19,840 bases of DNA from Micrococcales bacterium UBA7469 (lineage in GTDB: Bacteria > Actinomycetota > Actinomycetes > Actinomycetales > Microbacteriaceae): positions 1 through 19,840 of the forward strand of contig DLPB01000036.1 in assembly GCA_002479805.1 (NCBI GenBank), written 5' to 3'. Shown here piece after piece: positions 7,935 through 13,775 of this stretch (positions within the stretch are counted from its first letter, which is position 1; every line of letters starts with the position of its first letter). Under the pieces are notes generated by a model. That model was not told the DNA's origin, made no database searches, and was given only the letters and a program-made list of their open reading frames with translations. A program made the translations under genes and the position numbers.

Positions 7935-9250
7935 CCATCCTTGGCGGTAGCACCGGGTTCAATCATTGGCATTACCTCTTCATACTTGGGCAGCTCAATT
8001 ACGCCCTCTTCGAGGCTAATAATGGAGTCAAACCAACCCTGATCGTTGTAGAGCAGGTGACCGGGAACCAGCCAGAAGCCTCCTGCGGCATCCCAGACGC
8101 CCAGCATGGCGGTCTGTGACTTATTGATCTTTAGGTCAACAACTTGAGGTGTAGGAGCCTCCTCGGTGGCCGCAGTTTCACCAGGAGCTGGCTCTACCGC
8201 CACATCACTGGTGACTGCCGGATCAACCATGGTCCTAACCGTGGCCCCGGTGTTGTAGAAGCTGGATGGGGCCGAGCCGTACCAGCGGCCCTCCTTGATC
8301 CTAGAAACCGCATCGGTAGCTGAAACAGTCTTGAATTCTCCGCGGTCTACCAGGGTGAAGGAGTGACCAGATGCGTTTGCCAGGTTGCCCCAGGCATCCC
8401 AACCGACGGAGACACTCAGCGGTAGCGGCTCGCCCTCAAGCGTTAGATCCGCAGTAGCCGAGCCTCCCCAGCTGTCGCGGTAGACCTTGAAATCGCTGGC
8501 ATTTAGCTTGGTTCCGAGTCTGGAGAAAAGCTTGGCAGCGTAATCGGCCATTTCCTGCTCGCTAGGAATCAGTTCGGGTTGAGGTTCTGGCTGTTCGCAA
8601 ACCTGCGCTGAGTCTTGTTCTTTGGTTCCATCGCTTGGGGTTGTGGTGCAGGCCCATTTTGAGCTGTCCCAACTTGAGAAGTACCAGGCTCCGGTGCCTG
8701 CCCAGTAAACGTTGAGGTAGGACTCAACACCAGCGTCCGACTTGGTCTGCACCGTGTAGCTCGGGGCTAACTCGGTAGACCACTCGTCTTTCTTGATCTC
8801 GCCATCGATCTTGAATTCCTTCATCAGCCTGGCAAGTAGATCGTCTGCGGTGCCAACCAACTGCGCCTGATAAACGTGACCCTTGCCGGTTTCATCACTT
8901 AACCCATCGGAGATGTGGTTGTACTGCACGTAACCGGGCCAGATCATGCCAATTTTGGCGTCTGCCGGGGCTGATTCAGCGGAAGCCATAGTTTGACCGC
9001 CCTGCGCAGCTGCCCCCATGGTAAACAGTGGCTGCGGTGCCATCGCGCTTGGCAGCACAAAGGCTCCTACTAGCGCCAGCGAGCCAAAGGCAAGCGAGCC
9101 AAGCCCCACACGCAGCTGGTTGAAACCAATTTGCCGCTTGGTCTTGGACTTGGCGGCCTGGGCAACCAGGTATTCAGGAAGCTCGATAGCGTCTGGGGAT
9201 ACGGAGTTGGAAATTCGGTCTCGAAGTTCTTCGTTTTCGTTCATATTCAT
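7931..9250 (-). CDS. Single-pass membrane protein, putative anti-sigma factor or sensor partner of the ECF sigma factor
   Basis: I do not recognise this 439-residue protein as a named family. Residues 1-47 are polar and would be cytoplasmic, one membrane helix lies at about 48-70 (GLGSLAFGSLALVGAFV), and the remaining 370 residues would be outside the cell. The outer part is rich in Ser, Ala, Trp and Tyr. It has a cysteine pair at C201 and C218 that could form a disulphide, a Pro/Glu-rich stretch near 220-232 and another Pro/Glu/Thr-rich stretch near 350-370. It follows the ECF sigma gene by 16 bases in the same direction, with GAGGGG overlapping the sigma stop. That is the standard position for a sigma partner. 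No zinc-binding anti-sigma motif (HxxxCxxC) is visible in the short cytoplasmic part, so anti-sigma function is an inference from position and topology only. Confidence 0.7.
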   Translation of the reverse strand: MNMNENEELRDRISNSVSPDAIELPEYLVAQAAKSKTKRQIGFNQLRVGLGSLAFGSLALVGAFVLPSAMAPQPLFTMGAAAQGGQTMASAESAPADAKIGMIWPGYVQYNHISDGLSDETGKGHVYQAQLVGTADDLLARLMKEFKIDGEIKKDEWSTELAPSYTVQTKSDAGVESYLNVYWAGTGAWYFSSWDSSKWACTTTPSDGTKEQDSAQVCEQPEPQPELIPSEQEMADYAAKLFSRLGTKLNASDFKVYRDSWGGSATADLTLEGEPLPLSVSVGWDAWGNLANASGHSFTLVDRGEFKTVSATDAVSRIKEGRWYGSAPSSFYNTGATVRTMVDPAVTSDVAVEPAPGETAATEEAPTPQVVDLKINKSQTAMLGVWDAAGGFWLVPGHLLYNDQGWFDSIISLEEGVIELPKYEEVMPMIEPGATAKDG

Positions 9251-9266
9251 GATGTGTGTTAGCCCC

Positions 9267-9749
9267 TCAGTTATTTTCAGAATTCAACAGCTGGGAAAGT
9301 TTGGACTTGGCTCGCGAGAGTGCAATTGCACAGGCGTTTTCACTTTTCTCCAGCGCGATGGCAAGTTGCTTGGGTTCGAGACCTTCAAATGCCCACAGCG
9401 CGAGAATTTCCTGCTCTTTCGCATTCAATGCCTTCCAGGCTGCTGCAAGCTCGATGTCTGCAAGGGCAATCGCTTCAGCACTCGGTGCAGACTGCGGTGC
9501 TTGAAGCATCGCGATAATACTGGCCCTGCCCTGCTGCTTGCGGTTGTGATTGGAGATCAGGTATCTGGCCGACTTGTATAGCCAGGGGAGCTCCATGCCG
9601 GCAGGGATGCTGTCTCGTTTTTGCCAAGCCAGCGCAAATAAGTCAGCAGCTAGGTCTTCAACATCCTCGGCATGGGTTCTGCGCGCAATAAAACGTGAGG
9701 TCTCGGCCAGGTAAGCCCTAAAGATGTCATTGAATTCTTGTTCAGTCAT
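9267..9749 (-). CDS. ECF-type RNA polymerase sigma factor
   Basis: The 160 residues show the two-domain layout of ECF (group 4) sigma factors. A sigma-2 region spans about 6-73, with a D/E-rich helix (HAEDVEDLAADLFALAW) and PWLYKSARYLISNHNRK. A linker follows, then a sigma-4 helix-turn-helix at about 100-155 (LNAKEQEILALWAFEGLEPKQLA and SENACAIALSRAKSKL). It should direct RNA polymerase to a small regulon, possibly including itself. The ATG at 9749 is preceded by GGGAGA. The upstream gap to tag is only 41 bases and contains no terminator that I can see, so it may also be read through from ogt-tag. I could not identify a convincing ECF-type promoter in that gap. The exact ECF group cannot be assigned by eye. 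Confidence 0.9.
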   Translation of the reverse strand: MTEQEFNDIFRAYLAETSRFIARRTHAEDVEDLAADLFALAWQKRDSIPAGMELPWLYKSARYLISNHNRKQQGRASIIAMLQAPQSAPSAEAIALADIELAAAWKALNAKEQEILALWAFEGLEPKQLAIALEKSENACAIALSRAKSKLSQLLNSENN

Positions 9750-9790
9750 TTCTCTCCCATCTAGCCAATGTAATGGGGAAGTGGTTTTTT

Positions 9791-10357
9791 TCAGGCTCTT
9801 CTAAAACATCCAGGTGCGTGGTCTTGCACCAAACCCGAGGACTGCATCAGCGCATACATTGTGGTTGGGCCCACAAAACTAAATCCCAGTTTCCGAAGAG
9901 TCTTGCTCAGCGCCACCGATTCGCTGCTGGTCGCCTGCCAGGTAAAGCCTTCCGCCGGGGTTTGTCGCACCTTTGGGGCGTGCGACCAAATCAACTCTGT
10001 GAGATCTAGTTTTTTATCGAGCACAACATTGGCATTGTTGATTACCGAGATGATCTTGGCTCGGTTTCTAATAATCCCAGGGTTGAGCATCAGCTCTTCG
10101 ATCTTGTTCGCATCAAACCTTGCGACTTTTTCAATGTCAAAATTCTCAAAGGCTTGTCTAAAGCCCTCTCGCCTTTTTAAAATCGTGATCCAGCTCAATC
10201 CGGCCTGGAACCCCTCAAGGCAAATTGCCTCAAAAAGTTCGCGCTGCCCTCTACCCTCGGAGCCCCACTCGAGGTCGTGGTAGCGAACGTAAATGTCATC
10301 ATCGGTGACCCACGAGCAGCGCGTGCGACCGTCTGAGTGAAGGCGGGTGTGACTCAC
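9791..10357 (-). CDS. tag: DNA-3-methyladenine glycosylase I
   Basis: This enzyme removes 3-methyladenine from alkylated DNA, the first step of base excision repair. The sequence follows E. coli Tag closely: RCSWV near the start, YHDLEWG, the strongly conserved CLEGFQAGLSWITILKRRE, and SGLVQDHAPGC near the end. The four zinc ligands of the family are present as C14, H27, H180 and C184. The length of 188 residues is normal. The GTG start overlaps the ogt stop by four bases (GTGA), so the two alkylation-repair genes form a translationally coupled pair. Confidence 0.95.
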   Translation of the reverse strand: MSHTRLHSDGRTRCSWVTDDDIYVRYHDLEWGSEGRGQRELFEAICLEGFQAGLSWITILKRREGFRQAFENFDIEKVARFDANKIEELMLNPGIIRNRAKIISVINNANVVLDKKLDLTELIWSHAPKVRQTPAEGFTWQATSSESVALSKTLRKLGFSFVGPTTMYALMQSSGLVQDHAPGCFRRA

Positions 10358-10854
10358 TCGGCGAACTCGATCTTTTCTAGCTTCAGTAGCTTGCGCTTGG
10401 TTGGAATCCCATCGCCGCCCGAGTAGCCGGTGATCCTGCCGCCGGAACCCATAACCCGATGGCAGGGCACAATTAGTGGAATCGGGTTTGCCCCAACCGC
10501 TGCACCAACGGCTCGGGAGGCCTGAGGTTTTCCGATTCGGTGGGCGATCTCACCGTAGGTAAGGGTGTGACCATGCTTGATCGTCGCGATTTCACGCCAG
10601 ACCGCCTTTTGAAATTCGGTTCCACCAAGATCGACCTTGCCCCGGTAGTCAGATTTGTTTCCCGAGAAGTAGTCACTTAGCCACTGAGCAGCAGCATCAA
10701 CCTGGTTAGCGGCAAGTTTGCTAGACGAAAACTCGATCCGCTTGGCGTCGCCAACTAAAAAGGTGAGTTCAACCAGTGCATCGCTACTTGCCGAGAGGGC
10801 AATCTTTCCAAGCGGTGTTTCAACTACTTTTGTGCAACCAATTTCAAGGACCAT
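10354..10854 (-). CDS. ogt: Methylated-DNA--protein-cysteine methyltransferase (O6-alkylguanine repair)
   Basis: This suicide protein transfers alkyl groups from O6-alkylguanine to its own cysteine. The active-site motif PCHRV is at 130-134 with C131. The recognition helix carries ASRAVG with R114, the residue that flips out the damaged base, and N123 follows in GANPIP. The length of 166 residues is typical for the Ogt type without an Ada-like regulatory domain. The ATG at 10854 is preceded by GAGG at a very short distance. It is the first gene of a minus-strand unit that continues into tag and possibly the ECF sigma factor. Its promoter must lie in the 122-base divergent region holding the DnaA boxes. 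Confidence 0.95.
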   Translation of the reverse strand: MVLEIGCTKVVETPLGKIALSASSDALVELTFLVGDAKRIEFSSSKLAANQVDAAAQWLSDYFSGNKSDYRGKVDLGGTEFQKAVWREIATIKHGHTLTYGEIAHRIGKPQASRAVGAAVGANPIPLIVPCHRVMGSGGRITGYSGGDGIPTKRKLLKLEKIEFAE

Positions 10855-10875
10855 GCCTCAAGTATCCCGAATTTT

Positions 10876-10889
10876 GCCAGCCGGCTAGC
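10876..10889. promoter_or_regulatory. Near-perfect 14-base palindrome upstream of ogt
   Basis: GCCAGCCGGCTAGC is symmetric except for one pair (C/A at positions 3 and 12), with a perfect eight-base core AGCCGGCT. It lies 22 bases upstream of the ogt ATG, where a repressor or activator site could act. No known regulator is assigned. A palindrome of this size can arise by chance. Confidence 0.25.
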
Positions 10890-10905
10890 TTTTGAACCAT
10901 AGGTC

Positions 10906-10926
10906 TGTGGAAAACAGTTATCCACA
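10906..10926. promoter_or_regulatory. Pair of inverted consensus DnaA boxes in the ogt / FtsK-like divergent promoter region
   Basis: TTATCCACA at 10918-10926 (plus strand) and TTTTCCACA read on the minus strand from 10914 to 10906 both fit the DnaA-box consensus TTWTNCACA. They are inverted and separated by the three bases CAG. The outer arms CTGTGGA and TCCACAG also make a seven-base inverted repeat. The pair is 51 bases from the ogt ATG and 50 bases from the ATG at 10977. No replication gene, tRNA or AT-rich unwinding element is nearby, so a regulatory or DnaA-titration role is likelier than an origin. Confidence 0.6.
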
Positions 10927-10976
10927 GAATCGAGCCTTCGTCACCTAATTCAATCGGCATTGGGCAGATTTGGCTC

Positions 10977-11792
10977 ATGAAGAAAAATGACGCCTCCTGG
11001 CTCGGCTCCCTGCTTGGCAAAAAAGAAGTAGCTGGCAAAGTGCTAGTCCCGGAAATCACATACCCGCAGTCAAATCCTGAGACCGTAATCGGTCTAAACC
11101 AAGAGGGGTTCAGCGTTCCAAATCCGTTGCGCAGTTTTGACTCCCACTCCCTAATCCTGGGCTCAACAGGTACCGGGAAGACTGCGCTTATTCATCGGCT
11201 AGTCAAAGGCCTTGGGTGCCGAACGATATGGCTAACCTACGATCAACCGGAGATTGAATCCATCCGAGGCGCGATAGCAAACCATGAGCGCTTTGAGTTA
11301 CCGGTGCTAGTGGTGGCAGACGGCATCCACCAATTCGCTGACCAGCCGGAACTTATTGAAACGATTGCCCGCGATGGAATCAGGTCAAATGTCTTGCTTG
11401 TGGTCTCGGCTCAGCTGTTAGACGACTTACCGCAGGCAGTCTGGCGCAATTGTCAGGTGAAATTTGCCCTGGGCCAAGATGGCTGCGAACAACTCAACTT
11501 GCCAAGGAGCGCAATTGGGCGTTATGAAATTGCCTATCGCTGGCCGGGGAGCACTGGTGTGCTAAAAGCGCTGCCGCAGTCACCATTTGGTAAAGTCGTC
11601 GAGACGTCAAACCCTTTGGCTAGATACGCTTCTGAGCCTCAGTCAGCACCTTACGAAGGATTTGCTCGAGTTCGTCAAATTCCTTCGGACCAATGGTCAA
11701 TGGCGGAGCTAACTGAACCACAGGGTCCCCACGATCGTCTGCTCGGCAGTACAGACCTGCCTCATAGAACGCGCTATTCAAGAATCCTCTGA
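10977..11792 (+). CDS. Stand-alone FtsK/HerA-like P-loop protein (mini ATPase), with a C-terminal tail antisense to the next gene
   Basis: This is not a named family that I recognise. Residues 55-205 follow the core of FtsK/SpoIIIE-type DNA-pump ATPases in order: strand plus Walker A (SLILGSTGTGKTAL, P-loop 62-69), a putative Walker B strand ending in D115 (LPVLVVADGIHQF), the segment ELIETIARDGIRSNVLLVVSAQ resembling the FtsK stretch before its ATQ motif, and GRYEIAYRW resembling FtsK's GRGDMLY. The residue after D115 is Gly where FtsK has the catalytic Glu, so ATP hydrolysis may be weak or lost. There is no membrane domain and no gamma (DNA-orienting) domain. The N-terminus (WLGSLLGKKE) could be an amphipathic helix. 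Residues 215-271 are encoded opposite the 3' end of the aminotransferase gene and are probably not part of the conserved fold. No clear ribosome-binding site precedes the ATG. Confidence 0.75.
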   Translation: MKKNDASWLGSLLGKKEVAGKVLVPEITYPQSNPETVIGLNQEGFSVPNPLRSFDSHSLILGSTGTGKTALIHRLVKGLGCRTIWLTYDQPEIESIRGAIANHERFELPVLVVADGIHQFADQPELIETIARDGIRSNVLLVVSAQLLDDLPQAVWRNCQVKFALGQDGCEQLNLPRSAIGRYEIAYRWPGSTGVLKALPQSPFGKVVETSNPLARYASEPQSAPYEGFARVRQIPSDQWSMAELTEPQGPHDRLLGSTDLPHRTRYSRIL

Positions 11793-13104
11793 GGAGCTTC
11801 TCGGACTCTTCCTTGGTGAAGGTTTCTCGGGTGTCCTGGTTTTTCACCAATTCGATTGCGAAGAAATAACCATCACCGCGGACATCGCCAACGATCGGCA
11901 AGTCGTAAAGCTTCTCAAGGGTCTTGCGGAAGATCGGTGAATTGGTGCGAACATTGTCCACCAATTTCTCGCGGTCATAGATGTCGAGGTTTGCCAGTGC
12001 CACGGCGCACGCCACAGGGTGTGCGGCGAAGGTATATCCGTGCGGCAGAATCGTGGTGCCCTCGGTGAATGGTTCAAAATACTTCTCCTTGAGGAAAAGC
12101 GCTCCGAGCGGCTGGGTGCCGGAGGTAATCGCCTTTGCAGTGATCATCATGTCCGGCTCGATACCGTATCGCTCGCAGGCGAACATCTCGCCGGAGCGGC
12201 CGTAGCCGGTGATGGTCTCATCGGCTACAAAGATCACGTCGTACTTGTCGCAGATTTCGCGAACGCGCTTGAAGTAGCTCGGGTGAGCAGTGAAGCAGCC
12301 TCCGGAGTTTTGGATCGGCTCTACGTAGAAAGCTGCGACAGTGTCCGCACCTTCCATCAAGATTGCTTCTTCGATTCGGTTGGCCGCCCAGATGCCGAAT
12401 TCTTCCTCGTTCTTGAACAGGTGCTTCGAGCGATACCAGTTAGTGTTTGGCACTCGAATGGTGGAGGGAACCAGTGGCTCAAACATCGCCTTCATAGCTG
12501 CAATTCCGGTAATCGACAGCGCTCCATGGCTGGTGCCGTGGTAGGCGGTCATTCGGGAAATGACCTTGGTCTTGGTTGGCTTGCCCTTGAGCTTGTAATA
12601 CTGCTTGGCAATCTTCCAGGCGGTCTCAACCGCCTCGCCACCTCCAGTGGTGAAGAAGATGCGGTTTAGGTCCTTTGGTGCATAGCTCAACAAACGCTCT
12701 GCCAGTTCGATTGCCCGAGGGTGGGCGTATGCCCACAGCGGCATGTAGTCCAGCTCCATCATCTGCTTAGCTGCGGCATCGGCAAGTTCCTGATGGCCGT
12801 GGCCGGCGTTCACTGCAAACAGACCGCTAAGCCCGTCGATGACCTTATTGCCCTTGGAGTCCCAGAGGTAGTGACCCTCACCTCTGGTGATGATCGTCAT
12901 GTCTTTGGTCCGGTAAGGGGAGTGGCGGGTGAAATGCATCCAAAGGTGATCCTTGGCGCTGCGCTGCAGCTCTTTGTCGCCATAGGTTTCACCATCGCGC
13001 ATCGCCTCAAAAAGCTTGAGGTCTTTGCGGGAGCCAGAATCTGATTTCTTGGACTTCTTTTTTCCGATTAGGCCTAGAAGACCTTTGGACTTGTTCTTTG
13101 CCAT
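11620..13104 (-). CDS. Class III PLP aminotransferase, putrescine/polyamine transaminase type
   Basis: This enzyme is expected to move an amino group from putrescine (or a related diamine) to pyruvate or another oxo acid, giving 4-aminobutanal. It resembles SpuC-type putrescine transaminases: WDSKGNKVIDGLSGLFAVNAGHG, FFTTGGGEAVETAWK (cofactor phosphate site), YHGTSHGALS, VADETITGYGR (aspartate contacting the PLP ring nitrogen), and the PLP lysine in MITAKAITSGTQPLGAL. I chose the ATG at 13104, which has AAGAG eight bases before it. An in-frame ATG at 13125 has no visible site and would add seven residues. The first roughly 30 residues are an unusual Lys-rich leader (LLGLIGKKKSKKS) not expected in this fold. 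It is transcribed downstream of the Lrp-type gene. Substrate assignment rests on similarity and on the polyamine neighbours. Confidence 0.9.
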   Translation of the reverse strand: MAKNKSKGLLGLIGKKKSKKSDSGSRKDLKLFEAMRDGETYGDKELQRSAKDHLWMHFTRHSPYRTKDMTIITRGEGHYLWDSKGNKVIDGLSGLFAVNAGHGHQELADAAAKQMMELDYMPLWAYAHPRAIELAERLLSYAPKDLNRIFFTTGGGEAVETAWKIAKQYYKLKGKPTKTKVISRMTAYHGTSHGALSITGIAAMKAMFEPLVPSTIRVPNTNWYRSKHLFKNEEEFGIWAANRIEEAILMEGADTVAAFYVEPIQNSGGCFTAHPSYFKRVREICDKYDVIFVADETITGYGRSGEMFACERYGIEPDMMITAKAITSGTQPLGALFLKEKYFEPFTEGTTILPHGYTFAAHPVACAVALANLDIYDREKLVDNVRTNSPIFRKTLEKLYDLPIVGDVRGDGYFFAIELVKNQDTRETFTKEESEKLLRGFLNSAFYEAGLYCRADDRGDPVVQLAPPLTIGPKEFDELEQILRKVLTEAQKRI

Positions 13105-13146
13105 TGCTATCACTCTTAACTTCATCGTTAGTTGGCTTACTAGATG

Positions 13147-13620
13147 CTATCTGGTTCCCCAGCTATAGAACTGCTTGTGGAGCTTGAGGTAAACAAATGT
13201 CTCGGAGGAAATTACCCCGGGCAGCGCACGAATTTTGTCGTTCAAAAGTTGAATCAAGTCTTCGTCATCCTCACAAACCACCTCGACCAGCACATCGAAA
13301 CTGCCGGCAGTCAGCACCACGTAATCAACTGAATCAAATTCGGTTAGCTGCTTGGCAACCTCGGAAGCGTTCCCCATGCACTTGATGCCAATCATGGCCT
13401 GGCGGCTAAAACCAAGTTTCATCGGGTCGGTTACCGCAACCACCTGCATAACCCCGGAGTCGGTCAATTTCTGAACTCGCTGTCGCACGGCCGCCTCCGA
13501 GAGGCCAACCACCTTGCCGATCTCTGAGTAAGACTTGCGACCGTCTTGCTGCAATTGTTCGATGATCTTCTTGGAGACCTCGTCCAGCTGGGAGCGTCCC
13601 GCTCTTTCCATTCTTGCCAT
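13147..13620 (-). CDS. Lrp/AsnC-family transcriptional regulator
   Basis: The protein has the classic Lrp layout: an N-terminal helix-turn-helix (LDEVSKKIIEQLQQDGRKSYSEIGKVVGLSEAAVRQRVQKL), a linker, and a C-terminal RAM ligand-binding and oligomerisation domain (about residues 70-155). It lies between the aminotransferase (same direction, downstream) and the divergently transcribed patD-type gene, the usual position of a local activator or repressor of a catabolic locus. The ligand would be an amino acid or a polyamine-related compound; this is inferred. The start is uncertain: ATG at 13620 is chosen, but an in-frame GTG at 13638 and an ATG at 13611 are possible, and none has a clear ribosome-binding site. 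Confidence 0.92.
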   Translation of the reverse strand: MARMERAGRSQLDEVSKKIIEQLQQDGRKSYSEIGKVVGLSEAAVRQRVQKLTDSGVMQVVAVTDPMKLGFSRQAMIGIKCMGNASEVAKQLTEFDSVDYVVLTAGSFDVLVEVVCEDDEDLIQLLNDKIRALPGVISSETFVYLKLHKQFYSWGTR

Positions 13621-13655
13621 GTTTGAAGTATGGCTCACTGCGTGGGTGAAAGCAT

Positions 13656-13695
13656 CGGAATTCGCAGCTATTTAGTCAAACAGTTACGAATTCGG
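13656..13695. promoter_or_regulatory. Repeated CGAATTCG-like half sites between the lrp-type and patD genes, possible operator
   Basis: CGGAATTCG (13656-13664) and CGAATTCGG (13687-13695) are near mirror images with centres exactly 30 bases apart, about three helical turns. A weaker TGAATTTGG follows at 13705-13713. They lie in the 155-base divergent gap between the regulator and the aldehyde dehydrogenase. Lrp-family proteins typically bind multiple phased sites as octamers or higher oligomers, so this is a reasonable operator candidate. It is not proven. Confidence 0.4.
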
Positions 13696-13775
13696 TCGAG
13701 TTTTTGAATTTGGCTGTCGAAATGCCCCCTGCAGGATTAGAGTCGAAGCCTAACTAGCTCAATGAGGAGTTTTGC

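Noticed and set aside
9018..9581. Open plus-strand frame of 187 codons opposite the membrane protein and sigma genes
   Set aside because: It lies wholly opposite two well-supported genes and across their junction, has no ribosome-binding site or recognisable domain, and looks like a chance antisense frame.
9765..9790. Plus-strand T-run after CCAATG...GTGG as a terminator
   Set aside because: No stable stem forms, and no plus-strand gene ends upstream; on the minus strand the run is A, so it cannot terminate tag.
10906..10926. Replication origin (oriC) at the DnaA-box pair
   Set aside because: Only two boxes, no AT-rich unwinding region, and none of dnaA, dnaN, gyrB or rpmH is nearby.
10998..11028. 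Encapsulin-type cargo signal in the FtsK-like N-terminus (WLGSLLGKKE)
   Set aside because: Such signals are usually at C-termini, no encapsulin gene is in the window, and the resemblance is limited to LGSL.
12019..12669. Open plus-strand frame of 216 codons opposite the aminotransferase
   Set aside because: The minus-strand gene has clear family motifs throughout; the opposite frame has no recognisable domain and is best explained by codon bias.
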